The notes: generated by a model from the sequence alone, not told the origin. A DNA stretch of 33,629 nucleotides from a bacterium (GCA_030452455.1 JAKDMF010000002.1:1-33629); one strand, 5' to 3'; shown: positions 24,218-31,831, counted from the stretch's first letter. Made by a program: numbers and translations.

Positions 24218-25231
24218 ATGTACGAATATAAATCTTACACATCTCCAGAGGGAAATCAGCAGCACGTTGAGGACAAATTGTTTGGTCCAGTCCCCTATAC
24301 GGATGGTATAGTCTCACTCGAAAGGCTAAATCCGGTTCTTCATGGCAAGCCAACGCCGCTGGACCCCGAATCGGTTTACGTCATCGGTTCTCCGCAGCAA
24401 GGCGGACTTGATTATCGGGCCTACGCTGAGCTAGAAATCATGGACAGACTGGGTGTCGCCACCGAGTCACTTAATATGCAAAACGACCTGCACTTATCTG
24501 TCGCTAGCGAGTTAGAGCGCCGACTAGAAGTCATGGTGGCCCGTAACCAGACATCATACAATCGCCTGCTGAAGGTTATCGAGGCTGAAGATAATGTCGA
24601 TGATTCAATGCTAGATATAATCAACCGCGCCCGGCAGTCTGATGCCAGCGTCGGTGAGCTGGCCATGTTGCTCAACGCCTACCCCGATATGATATCGGTC
24701 GAATTCTATAAATTTACTAATCCGTTTAATAACGAATCTATCGCCCAGGCTATCCACTGTATTGAGCAAGATGTAATCTCAATTGACCATACCGTCGAAC
24801 AGCGCCATGCCGACTACGACGCAACGCTGTATGAGGATCCAAGCTTTATCAGCCAAGATATCAACGACGCCACAATCGAGGGCATAAAGGTTCACATCGT
24901 GAAGCACAAAATCGGTGATATTCAGTTTGATAAAAATAATATCGAGATAATAACCAAACAAGTTAGCGTCGAGGACCGTGACGGCACCAAGTATCAGATC
25001 GGTGTATCGAGCTATTTGCGGGCGTCTGACTACCCGGCCCGACTACAACAAATCGAAGACTCGCCTACCCTGTTGAAGCGTGAGCTAAGCCAGCGTCAGA
25101 AAAAACTAAGCAACCTCGCCATCGATATGGATATGCTCAGTCAAGCCATCCAGCCCCAGCTTGAAGCCAGCGGTGTTAGCCTCGAAGATTATTTGGCTAA
25201 GGTCAAGCAAGCCCTAGACGCTGACGACTAG
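24218..25231 (+). CDS. Hypothetical protein, unknown family
   Basis: A 337-residue soluble acidic protein without signal peptide or membrane helix. The N-terminal third (about 1-65) is mixed, the middle (about 75-150) is helical and charged, a probable beta part lies at about 220-275, and the C-terminus (about 280-335) looks coiled-coil. I recognise no motif. The ATG at 24218 is chosen because the in-frame ATG at 24209 abuts the -10 box. There is no Shine-Dalgarno sequence, so a leaderless mRNA is likely. It ends convergently with tmk: the two stop codons share bases within CTAG and no terminator lies between. Confidence 0.75.
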   Translation: MYEYKSYTSPEGNQQHVEDKLFGPVPYTDGIVSLERLNPVLHGKPTPLDPESVYVIGSPQQGGLDYRAYAELEIMDRLGVATESLNMQNDLHLSVASELERRLEVMVARNQTSYNRLLKVIEAEDNVDDSMLDIINRARQSDASVGELAMLLNAYPDMISVEFYKFTNPFNNESIAQAIHCIEQDVISIDHTVEQRHADYDATLYEDPSFISQDINDATIEGIKVHIVKHKIGDIQFDKNNIEIITKQVSVEDRDGTKYQIGVSSYLRASDYPARLQQIEDSPTLLKRELSQRQKKLSNLAIDMDMLSQAIQPQLEASGVSLEDYLAKVKQALDADD

Positions 25232-25869
25232 TCCAACAGTTTAAGTAAATCTTGGTAGACCGCATCGACAGTCTGAGTGGCGTCGATGACCGGTATATCG
25301 TATTGTTCGGCCAGCGATAGATAGGCCTGGTCGACTTTGGTTTGGAAATCATCGCCCTTTGATTCAAATGTGTCGGGATTTTCCAGCTCTCCCCGGCCGT
25401 CAATTCGGCGGAGTCGCTCCGATGTGTCGTCAAGTGTTAGGACGACCATGATGTCCGGGTTCATGTAGGTTTCGTCGGTAAATAGTCTGGTCGTGTCAGC
25501 TATCTCTTCAGCTGAAACACCGTCACCGCCACCTTGATAGGCTAGCGTTGATAAGTAATTACGGGCGCTTAAAACAAAGACACCTTTGGCCAGATTGGGA
25601 ATTATTTTTTGCTGCAGTAGTTCGCGACGAGCGGCGCTAAACAGAGCGACGTCAATTTCCGGTGCACGCTCTAAGTTAGCGTTTTTGATAACTTGTCGCA
25701 AATAGGCGGCAACCGGAGTTGTTAGTTCCGGGTCGTCACTGCCCGGCTCTTCGATCATGATGGCCGGTTGACCGGATTGGTTCAGGTATTCGGTTAATCG
25801 CTTGACCTGAGTTGATTTACCTGTACCGTCGTGGCCCTCAATGACGATGTACTTACCGCGGGTTTCCAC
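25228..25869 (-). CDS. tmk: Thymidylate kinase
   Basis: A 213-residue kinase that turns dTMP into dTDP. The P-loop is GHDGTGKST (about 12-20). LSARNYLSTLAYQGGG stands where the DRY-x-x-S-x-x-AYQ motif is expected, so the Arg and the AYQ are kept while the leading Asp is not. The lid region near DTSERLRRIDGRGELE is Arg-rich. The GTG start directly abuts the dcd stop codon (TAAGTG), so dcd-tmk form an operon that makes and then phosphorylates dTMP precursors. Confidence 0.92.
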   Translation of the reverse strand: METRGKYIVIEGHDGTGKSTQVKRLTEYLNQSGQPAIMIEEPGSDDPELTTPVAAYLRQVIKNANLERAPEIDVALFSAARRELLQQKIIPNLAKGVFVLSARNYLSTLAYQGGGDGVSAEEIADTTRLFTDETYMNPDIMVVLTLDDTSERLRRIDGRGELENPDTFESKGDDFQTKVDQAYLSLAEQYDIPVIDATQTVDAVYQDLLKLLD

Positions 25870-26589
25870 TTATTTAATTCCCTTAGATAATCCCGGGACG
25901 ATTTCTGGTGTTTCGCGCCTATCTTTATAGCCGCGCGGTAGCATGCTGACTGGCTGCCAGGTGCTAATTAGTTCGTCGAGATCGTCGGTGTGTTGGTACT
26001 TGCCGCTCATTCCGTCGCGGCCGTCGCTGTAGTCGCCTTCGACCGGTCCGGTCCGGTGGAAGACTAGCTGCCCCATACGCTCGCCGACTGGCAGCACGAC
26101 ACTCTCGTGCATATTAAGGTTATAGATTTCGAGCGTGATGCGGTTGATGTAGCCCGGGTCAATCCAGCCGGCGTCAAAACAGACCGCTACGCCGTTGCGC
26201 CCCCATGAACTACGGGCTCTGACCTCGCAGGCGCCGCCATGAGCTCGGATACCGATAAACTCGTGTGTGTGCGCCAAGATTCGTTCGCCTGGCTTCAGGA
26301 CGATAATCGGATGATCCTTTGGTATATTTTCAAACAACGTGTGGCTATTTTCTTGGCACCACTTTTCATGCGGCATAGCCTCGAGCGGCCCCTTGAAATA
26401 GCCGGCGACGTCATGAGCGTCAAACGGATTGTAAACTCGGTTGTCCTCGCGGTATTCTTGCTTATAAAAATAATGACCGAGCGTGAAGTCGAGGCTGGCC
26501 TCGGAGACATGCGCGGCTTTAAATGGGACACTTACGATAGTGCCGTCTTTGATTGCGTTTTTTATTTCTGTATTACTATATACACCCAT
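25870..26589 (-). CDS. dcd: dCTP deaminase family protein
   Basis: A 239-residue member of the dCTP deaminase/dUTPase superfamily. The core motif is VRARSSWGRNGVAV (about 118-131), then AGWIDPGY and ITLEIYN with the catalytic Glu, and a late YQ. It makes dUTP from dCTP, or dUMP directly if bifunctional. No separate dUTPase is in the window, which would fit the bifunctional type, but the sequence alone does not settle it. It is longer than the 190-residue E. coli enzyme, mostly by an N-terminal insert (about 38-90). AGGAGAGAG lies before the ATG. tmk follows without a gap; folA is divergent. Confidence 0.88.
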   Translation of the reverse strand: MGVYSNTEIKNAIKDGTIVSVPFKAAHVSEASLDFTLGHYFYKQEYREDNRVYNPFDAHDVAGYFKGPLEAMPHEKWCQENSHTLFENIPKDHPIIVLKPGERILAHTHEFIGIRAHGGACEVRARSSWGRNGVAVCFDAGWIDPGYINRITLEIYNLNMHESVVLPVGERMGQLVFHRTGPVEGDYSDGRDGMSGKYQHTDDLDELISTWQPVSMLPRGYKDRRETPEIVPGLSKGIK

Positions 26590-26623
26590 TACTCTCTCCT
26601 GCGATTTATTGTATCATAGCTAT

Positions 26624-27115
26624 ATGAAGTTCTTAGTTGTTGCCTATGACAAAAAACGCGGTATCGGCACCGGTGATGATTTGCCATGGGGGCGCGACTT
26701 GCCGGCCGACCTAGAGCATTTCAAGCAGCTGACAGTGGCTAAAAGTGTCATCATGGGACGTAAAACATATCAGTCGATTGGACGGCCGCTACCGAACCGG
26801 CAGAATATTGTCTTATCGAGCGGTCCATCAGTCTCGGGTGATGTGCTGGTGGCCTCCTCGCTCGATCAGGCCTATCAGGTAGCTAGCTCTGAAGACGTCG
26901 CTATCATTGGTGGCCAGTCAGTTTTCGGCGAAGCGCTTGGCTTAGCTGATCGGATATATGCAACCGAAGTTGATGCTGAGTTTTCGGGCGTCACGGTGTA
27001 TTTTCCGGCAATTGACCAATCTTGGCAAGAAATCTCGCGTGTCCATAATAAGTCAGATGACGTAAACCTGTATGACTTTGATTTCGTGACTTACCAAAGA
27101 AAAACCGCCTCTTAG
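26624..27115 (+). CDS. folA: Dihydrofolate reductase
   Basis: A 163-residue enzyme that reduces dihydrofolate to tetrahydrofolate, needed to recycle the folate oxidised by ThyA. It has the start MKFLVVAYDKKRGIGTGDDLPW, the active Asp in LPADLEHFKQLT, the NADPH motifs VIMGRKTYQSIGRPLPNR and AIIGGQSVF, and the C-terminal YDFDFVTYQR. The open frame extends further upstream, but homology begins at the ATG at 26624. A TATCAT -10 (26612-26617) ends 6 nt before it with no Shine-Dalgarno sequence. Divergent dcd starts 35 bp away. A terminator hairpin of the opposite strand covers its last codons. Confidence 0.94.
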   Translation: MKFLVVAYDKKRGIGTGDDLPWGRDLPADLEHFKQLTVAKSVIMGRKTYQSIGRPLPNRQNIVLSSGPSVSGDVLVASSLDQAYQVASSEDVAIIGGQSVFGEALGLADRIYATEVDAEFSGVTVYFPAIDQSWQEISRVHNKSDDVNLYDFDFVTYQRKTAS

Positions 27116-27125
27116 TAGAGGCGGT
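27100..27125 (-). terminator. Terminator overlapping the folA 3' end
   Basis: A perfect 9-bp stem (27104-27112 with 27117-27125); its loop holds the folA stop codon. T5 follows only on the minus strand, so it ends the 79-residue gene. Confidence 0.84.
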
Positions 27126-27140
27126 GTGGGTGTCAACCTA

Positions 27141-27380
27141 TTAGCTCATGTGCCAGGCGATCCAGTAGGCTCGCCCCTGCACTAACTTGTAGGTCGACAG
27201 GTTGAAGTCTTCGACTACGGTCAGGTTTTGACTGGGGTCGACCTGGCGAAATCCGCCAGATTTAATCAGAAATAGGGCGCCAGTGTGGTCGCCTGTGACG
27301 ACTTCGACAAAGCTACTGCCTTCTTCCCGGTAGACGACATATTCTCCTCGTGCGAGGACTGTTTTTTTACCAAATGACAT
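27141..27380 (-). CDS. Small hypothetical beta-rich protein
   Basis: A 79-residue protein, MSFGKKTVLARG at the start, with alternating hydrophobic residues suggesting an SH3-like or small beta-barrel fold and a Trp-rich end (AYWIAWHMS). I recognise no family. The ATG at 27380 has AAGG 7 nt upstream; an in-frame ATG at 27395 would add five residues. It has its own promoter and terminator. Confidence 0.62.
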   Translation of the reverse strand: MSFGKKTVLARGEYVVYREEGSSFVEVVTGDHTGALFLIKSGGFRQVDPSQNLTVVEDFNLSTYKLVQGRAYWIAWHMS

Positions 27381-27425
27381 TGCTCCACCTTCCATAGTCG
27401 GATTCGGTCTATTTGGGTAATTATA

Positions 27426-27454
27426 TTATATAACATATACTTATAAAAAGCAAT
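27426..27454 (-). promoter_or_regulatory. Promoter of the 79-residue gene
   Basis: Minus-strand TTGCTT (-35, 27449-27454), 17-bp spacer and TATAAT (-10, 27426-27431); a second TATAAT overlaps at 27421-27426. Confidence 0.72.
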
Positions 27455-27456
27455 TA

Positions 27457-27487
27457 AAAACCCCTCTAGCCTAAAAACTAGAGGGGG
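27457..27487 (-). terminator. Rho-independent terminator
   Basis: A 9-bp stem (27462-27470 with 27479-27487) followed by T5 on the minus strand. It ends the 241-residue gene, and its T-run lies beside the next promoter. Confidence 0.88.
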
Positions 27488-27493
27488 TAGAAC

Positions 27494-28219
27494 TTAATTC
27501 AGAACTCGGATTCGGGGTAGCGCATAATTTTCGCTTGTCATGTCCATCGGATAGACTTCGATATTTATCCAGCCGGTCTCGACAAATGTCTGACGATCGA
27601 AGCAGAGCGTGATCGGGTTATTATTGCCGTCACCGAGTTGATAGCCACTAATGACTGGCATCGGCGCACTCTGGAGCCAGGTTTTGGGCCAGTCCGGGAA
27701 CTGAATCAAGGCTGACATGATTTCCGGTCCGACCGTTCGTGAGTCTTCAGAAGTCGACAGTGGCATTTTGCCGACTCCATACTTCGGGTCAAAGCCAAGC
27801 CAGACAGGTCTGGTATGAACCTCTTTGTACGGATTTGTATAGATCGGTTCCAGGACGTTGATATTGCCAAAATTAACAAAATTTCGGGCAATATCACGAA
27901 ACTTCATCAGTGTCGTCGGCATATGTAGTAGCAATACCTCGGACTCGGTCCGCGGTATGAAATCATCCGGCGGCTGCGGGATGTAATCATACTTCCAGAT
28001 TTTGCTGGCCCGCTCGATCTGCTCCTGGGCCGAGCGCCAAGGATTGACCAAGGCTGTCGGTTTTGCCAAGTCGATCGAACTTTCGTCGGCATCACTGGTA
28101 TCAATGATTTGTTGCAGCTGTTTGCTGACTGATTTGGCGTCGAGTGTTCCATCGGCGATCAAATCAGCAATCTCGTCACAGCGAACTGTCACAGAATTCA
28201 TCTTTTTAGTCTCGACCAT
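27494..28219 (-). CDS. Hypothetical protein, unknown family
   Basis: A 241-residue soluble protein. The first 60 residues are helical and charged. The rest is Pro/Trp/Tyr-rich (VNPWRSAQEQ, KIWKYDYIPQPPDDF, HTRPVWLGFDPKYGVGKMP), which suggests a compact mixed fold. No catalytic motif, signal peptide or membrane helix is visible. AGGTG lies about 8 nt before the ATG at 28219; an internal ATG at 28201 is the alternative. It has its own promoter and terminator, so it is monocistronic. I cannot assign a function. Confidence 0.7.
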   Translation of the reverse strand: MVETKKMNSVTVRCDEIADLIADGTLDAKSVSKQLQQIIDTSDADESSIDLAKPTALVNPWRSAQEQIERASKIWKYDYIPQPPDDFIPRTESEVLLLHMPTTLMKFRDIARNFVNFGNINVLEPIYTNPYKEVHTRPVWLGFDPKYGVGKMPLSTSEDSRTVGPEIMSALIQFPDWPKTWLQSAPMPVISGYQLGDGNNNPITLCFDRQTFVETGWINIEVYPMDMTSENYALPRIRVLN

Positions 28220-28278
28220 CGTGATAACACCTACTTAACTGTAGATAATCGGGTTCTGAATTTTAAGGTTCATTGCAT

Positions 28279-28307
28279 ATTTTACAATGTTTAAGCATAA
28301 ATATCAA
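28279..28307 (-). promoter_or_regulatory. Promoter of the 241-residue gene
   Basis: Minus-strand TTGATA (-35, 28302-28307), 17-bp spacer and TAAAAT (-10, 28279-28284). Leader about 52 nt. Confidence 0.75.
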
Positions 28308-28318
28308 GTTTTGAATAT

Positions 28319-28353
28319 GAAAAACCCCATAGAGCACGTAGCTTTATGGGGTT
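28319..28353 (-). terminator. Terminator of the thyA transcript
   Basis: A 9-bp stem (28323-28331 with 28345-28353) followed by T5 on the minus strand. It lies after the small frame downstream of thyA, so that frame is inside the thyA transcript. Confidence 0.87.
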
Positions 28354-28361
28354 AGTTGTAC

Positions 28362-28520
28362 TTATATATCAGCCGACAAGCTGTTGATGCGCACCAGCAT
28401 GATTGCAGCGCTATCGGATTCAGCTCGAGCCAGTAGTGCCCTGACTACTTCAGAGAGGGCTTCATATTCACCCGGTCCGGCACTAGCACCGATATCATTG
28501 AATTCCCGGTTGAATCGCAT
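28362..28520 (-). CDS. Small frame downstream of thyA, start unclear
   Basis: A 52-residue reading from the first in-frame ATG (28520). The open frame reaches back to 28583, with stops directly before it, and the extra stretch also reads like protein (ASEETKSWIERHHNEARDI), but no ATG, GTG or TTG is there. The predicted protein is helical and amphipathic (EYEALSEVVRALLARAESDS). It lies between the thyA stop and the shared terminator. It may use an unusual start, have lost its start codon, or be untranslated. Confidence 0.42.
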   Translation of the reverse strand: MRFNREFNDIGASAGPGEYEALSEVVRALLARAESDSAAIMLVRINSLSADI

Positions 28521-28592
28521 GACGATATCGCGGGCTTCGTTATGATGCCGCTCGATCCAGCTTTTCGTTTCTTCCGACGCTACCTATCAATA

Positions 28593-29513
28593 CTAGACGG
28601 CGATCGGGGCTTTGATTGGCGGGTGGGATTCGTAACCTTCGAGGCGGATATCATCAAAGGTGAAATCATCGATTGACTTGATGTCAGGGTTGAGCCAGAG
28701 CTCTGGTAGTTTCATTGGCTGGCGCGAGAGCTGCTCTTTGACCTGCTCGACATGGTTGCTGTAGATATGCGTATCGGCGAGAGTGTGGATGAACTCGCCT
28801 GGCTCGTAGCCGGTCACCTGAGCCACCATAGCGAGTAGTAGCGAGTAACTGGCGATATTAAACGGTACGCCGAGGAAAGTGTCGGCTGAGCGCTGATAGA
28901 GCTGTAGGCTGAGCTTACCACCGGCGACATAGAATTGAAACAGACTGTGACATGGCGGCAGTCCACCGGTTTCGATGATTTCATCTAGCTCGCTCGGATT
29001 CCAAGCACTAACTATAATCCGCCGCGAGTCTGGGCTATTTTTGATAAGATCTATGGCGCTGGCGATCTGGTCGATAGGCTGGCCGTCGGCACCGGGCCAC
29101 TGGCGCCACTGGACACCATAGACTGGTCCGAGGTTGCCCCACTTCATGGCGAAGTCGTGATCAGACGCTATACGCTGGATGAATTCATTTTTTTGAGTCG
29201 TCCACTCATCGCTACTGGTGTCGGGTAGCGGCAGGTTATTTTTCTCGAGGTAGGCTTTGAACGGCCACTCGTCCCAGATATGGACGTTGTTTTGGGCCAG
29301 ATATTCAATATTACCGCTACCGCTCAAGAACCATAGTAGTTCGTGCACGACACTGTTGAAATAGAGTTTCTTGGTCGTGACGGCTGGAAAGCCAGCGGCT
29401 AAATCGTAGCGGACCTGGCGACCGAAGACACTTTTGGTACCGGTGCCAGTTCGGTCGCCTTTTTCGGCACCGTTTTCTAAAATATCCTCCAGTAGCGATA
29501 AATATTGTCTCAT
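28593..29513 (-). CDS. thyA: Thymidylate synthase
   Basis: A 306-residue enzyme that methylates dUMP to dTMP with methylene-tetrahydrofolate, leaving dihydrofolate for FolA. It shows [12 protein letters not shown] (phosphate-binding Arg), the catalytic Cys in [10 protein letters not shown] (about 186), [16 protein letters not shown], and HIYSNHVEQ. The length, with a 20-30 residue insert around residues 88-120, resembles the longer Lactobacillus type. GAGGGG lies about 4 nt before the ATG. All steps from dCTP to dTDP are encoded between 25228 and 29513. Confidence 0.96.
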   Translation of the reverse strand: MRQYLSLLEDILENGAEKGDRTGTGTKSVFGRQVRYDLAAGFPAVTTKKLYFNSVVHELLWFLSGSGNIEYLAQNNVHIWDEWPFKAYLEKNNLPLPDTSSDEWTTQKNEFIQRIASDHDFAMKWGNLGPVYGVQWRQWPGADGQPIDQIASAIDLIKNSPDSRRIIVSAWNPSELDEIIETGGLPPCHSLFQFYVAGGKLSLQLYQRSADTFLGVPFNIASYSLLLAMVAQVTGYEPGEFIHTLADTHIYSNHVEQVKEQLSRQPMKLPELWLNPDIKSIDDFTFDDIRLEGYESHPPIKAPIAV

Positions 29514-29565
29514 AACACCCCTCGTTAGTATGATTTAAGTATGGCGGGTTGTGCTAAAAAGCTCA

Positions 29566-29601
29566 AGCAAAATAGCCTAAACTACAACGTCTAGGCTATT
29601 T
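29566..29601 (-). terminator. Terminator of rplA
   Basis: A 10-bp stem (29570-29579 with 29592-29601) and a T4 run on the minus strand, 20 bases beyond the rplA stop codon. Confidence 0.78.
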
Positions 29602-29621
29602 GGTACTTCCGGAGATTCGAA

Positions 29622-30614
29622 CTAGTTAATTGAGTTTTCTAGTTTTATACCTGGGCCCTGAGTGGCTGACATGCTGATTGATTTAACATATCCACCCTTT
29701 AGGCTGGTTGGCTTCTGAGATTTTAGGCTATCTAGGAAGGCGTTAGCGTTCTGAGTAAGTTTAACGGCGCCAAACGATACCTTACCGATACCGATATGGA
29801 CGATAGCTTGCTTGTCGACGCGGTACTCGACCTTGCCGGCTTTAGCTGCGGTCACAGCATCAGCAACGTTCGGTGCAACTGTACCAGATTTTGGATTTGG
29901 CATCAGGCCACGTGGCCCAAGTAGACGAGCGTATTTACCAAGTTTTGGCATCATCTGAGGTGTAGTAACTAGGATATCGAAATCAAGTTTTTCTTTATCA
30001 AGTTGCTTCAAGAACTCGTCATCACCGACTAGGTCAGCGCCAGCGTCTTTGGCGGCTTTATGCTCCGCTTCAGGTGCAAATACTGCCACGCGGATAGTTT
30101 TACCTGTACCGTTTGGAAGTGTTACGGTCGTGCGAATATTTTGGTCAGCCTGACGTGGATCAACGCCAAGTCGGACGTGCATTTCAACCGTTCCGTCGAA
30201 TTTAGAAGTACTAGTCTTAACTGCAAGATCAGCCGCATCTTCTAGGCTGTATGACTTAGAGGCGTCAACTAGCTTGGCAGCTTCTTGATACTTCTTGCCA
30301 CGACGCTCTAGACGAGGACGAGTAATTGGCTTCGGGCCTTTTTTAACATCTGGTTCGCTACCATCTAGTGGCGTAGTGTCGCCAGCTTCTTTGCGAGCTT
30401 CTTTGTCAGCTTTTTCTTCAGCTTCTTCAATAGCCTTAGCACTTCGCTTGCCGGCCTTGGCAAGTGGCTTTTCCTCAGTCGCCGGCTTCTCAGTTGGTGC
30501 CTCGGCTTTTGGAGCTTCAGCAATCGCAGCCTCGATCTGGGCGATTGTGTTTTTCTCGGTAACTTCTAGACCAAGCTGCTTAGCCTCGGCCAGTAAATCG
30601 GCTTTTTTAGCCAT
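29622..30614 (-). CDS. rplA: Ribosomal protein uL1 with N-terminal extension
   Basis: A 330-residue L1; the usual length is near 230. The L1 fold begins about residue 100 ([14 protein letters not shown]) and keeps [35 protein letters not shown] and the C-terminal [11 protein letters not shown]. The first 100 residues are extra: a helix-turn-helix-like LEM/SAP-type piece ([25 protein letters not shown], given here by residues 7-31) and a charged Ala/Lys/Glu linker. L1 binds the mobile stalk of 23S rRNA and represses its own mRNA. A leader hairpin lies upstream. AAAGGA lies about 10 nt before the ATG. rplK is not next to it. Confidence 0.95.
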   Translation of the reverse strand: MAKKADLLAEAKQLGLEVTEKNTIAQIEAAIAEAPKAEAPTEKPATEEKPLAKAGKRSAKAIEEAEEKADKEARKEAGDTTPLDGSEPDVKKGPKPITRPRLERRGKKYQEAAKLVDASKSYSLEDAADLAVKTSTSKFDGTVEMHVRLGVDPRQADQNIRTTVTLPNGTGKTIRVAVFAPEAEHKAAKDAGADLVGDDEFLKQLDKEKLDFDILVTTPQMMPKLGKYARLLGPRGLMPNPKSGTVAPNVADAVTAAKAGKVEYRVDKQAIVHIGIGKVSFGAVKLTQNANAFLDSLKSQKPTSLKGGYVKSISMSATQGPGIKLENSIN

Positions 30615-30643
30615 AGATTATGAATCCTTTCTGTGGTTTTAGC

Positions 30644-30666
30644 GGTATAGCTCTAGGGCTAATACC
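30644..30666 (-). promoter_or_regulatory. Leader hairpin of rplA, possible L1 operator
   Basis: Stem GGTA/TACC with inner TAGC/GCTA, a bulged base and a 6-nt loop, in the 70-nt 5' leader. L1 commonly represses translation by binding a leader hairpin that mimics its rRNA site; whether this one has the required loop sequence I could not confirm. Confidence 0.4.
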
Positions 30667-30690
30667 TCCCATCTGGTTAATTATGTTTTT

Positions 30691-30719
30691 ATTATAGCAT
30701 TATTACCCTAGCCTGTCGA
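30691..30719 (-). promoter_or_regulatory. Promoter of rplA
   Basis: Minus-strand TCGACA (-35, 30714-30719), 17-bp spacer and TATAAT (-10, 30691-30696). Start near 30684. Confidence 0.78.
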
Positions 30720-30755
30720 CAGACTCATAGTGCTAATGATCGTCATCTATTATAT

Positions 30756-30784
30756 TTGACATGGCTGGCGATGTTTGTTATTTT
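30756..30784 (+). promoter_or_regulatory. Promoter of the LysM-CHAP gene
   Basis: TTGACA (-35, 30756-30761), 17-bp spacer and TATTTT (-10, 30779-30784). It gives a leader of about 92 nt that contains two hairpins. Confidence 0.62.
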
Positions 30785-30790
30785 CGGTCT

Positions 30791-30864
30791 TGTGTCTAAA
30801 AAAATGAGAGATTTGTGACACAGCCCCCACGAAGCATAAGTACCCAAATACAAATACCCGTGGG
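30791..30864 (+). promoter_or_regulatory. Structured 5' leader with two hairpins
   Basis: TGTGTC (30791-30796) pairs with GACACA (30817-30822), and CCCACG (30826-30831) pairs with CGTGGG (30859-30864). The second hairpin ends 6 nt before GGAGG (30871-30875). I see no match to the c-di-AMP riboswitch pattern that controls many cell-wall hydrolases. Confidence 0.42.
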
Positions 30865-30882
30865 ATTTAAGGAGGAAAATTA

Positions 30883-31692
30883 ATGCGTGCACCTGCACAC
30901 ATCGCCACAGTTTTCGCTGTCGGTATGTCGTTGTCGATGTTGACTGACCCAGTTTCATCGTCACTTACACATAACAATAACAAATCAACATTTAACATCA
31001 GCTTGCCTGGTCCAATGAACCTTGCGAATGTATCGAAAGTTTCAGCGACTCAAGGTGATAAGGCTGATGTCAAAACAGAAAAATCTGAAGAAAAAGAAAA
31101 CAAGCCAGAGCCTAAAAAAGAAGTCATCAAAATTAAAGCTGGTGACTCCCTGGCGGCTATAGCCAAGGCTCATGACACTACTTGGGTGCGACTTTTTAAC
31201 GCCAATAAGTATGTTAAGGATCCAAATATAATTCACCCGAACAAAAAGCTGACAATTCCGAATGAAGGCGATAAATTACCTAATCGCTACAAGAAATTGA
31301 CAGAATCGCAGGTTAAATCAATGCCTCGTCTCAGCTCAAAGCAGATAACTAATGCCACCTCACCAGCTCGAGTCGTCGCTAGGTCTAGTTCGGGCGGAGC
31401 CAACAAATACACGGCCGGTCAATGCACCTGGTATGTTAAAAACAAGCGACCTGATATTGGTAATATGTGGGGTAACGGTGGCTACGGCTGGCTGTCGTCC
31501 GCTCGGAGCGCCGGCTTCTCGACCGGTAGCAAGGCTCGACCAGGTGCCGTCGCTGTCATGAGTGGCCACGTGGCCTACGTCGAATCAGTCTCTGGCGGCA
31601 AGGTTCACCTATCCGAAATGAACTATGGCGGCCGACCAGGCGTGGTTCACAAGCGCGTTGCCTCAGCTGGTAACTTCAAATACATCTATTAG
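30883..31692 (+). CDS. Secreted LysM-CHAP cell-wall hydrolase
   Basis: A 269-residue exported protein. Residues 1-27 form a signal-like hydrophobic start (MRAPAHIATVFAVGMSLSML), followed by a low-complexity Lys/Glu linker (about 55-80). LysM (about 80-125, IKIKAGDSLAAIAKAH ... IIHPNKKLTIP) would bind peptidoglycan. CHAP (about 173-269) has the catalytic Cys181 in GQCTWYV, His229 in SGHVAYVE and a polar residue in SEMNYGG. CHAP enzymes cut peptide stems or cross-bridges, or act as amidases. In an epibiont it could remodel its own wall or attack the host's. GGAGG lies 7 nt before the ATG. The -10 and leader indicate its own promoter. Confidence 0.9.
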   Translation: MRAPAHIATVFAVGMSLSMLTDPVSSSLTHNNNKSTFNISLPGPMNLANVSKVSATQGDKADVKTEKSEEKENKPEPKKEVIKIKAGDSLAAIAKAHDTTWVRLFNANKYVKDPNIIHPNKKLTIPNEGDKLPNRYKKLTESQVKSMPRLSSKQITNATSPARVVARSSSGGANKYTAGQCTWYVKNKRPDIGNMWGNGGYGWLSSARSAGFSTGSKARPGAVAVMSGHVAYVESVSGGKVHLSEMNYGGRPGVVHKRVASAGNFKYIY

Positions 31693-31704
31693 CACCCGCA
31701 TGGA

Positions 31705-31744
31705 TACATAAAATAACGCGCATTACAGCGCGTTATTTTATGTA
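31705..31744 (+). terminator. Perfect 17-bp hairpin after the LysM-CHAP gene
   Basis: Arms 31705-31721 and 31728-31744 pair fully with a 6-nt loop. The 3' arm itself is T-rich, but no T-run follows. It is the probable end of the hydrolase transcript. Confidence 0.72.
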
Positions 31745-31831
31745 TAGCTCTTAACGGGATAGGCACGATAAAGCCCCGCACTAGCCACGCTTTCTTGACG
31801 GCATCACTCTGTACGCGTCAGATTATATATA

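Noticed and set aside
26239-26619. Plus-strand 126-codon frame antisense to dcd
   Set aside because: dcd motifs are intact on the other strand; this frame has no recognisable protein character or start signals.
30295-30642. Plus-strand frame antisense to the rplA extension
   Set aside because: Ser/Ala-rich composition is the complement of the Ala/Lys/Glu linker; no start signals.
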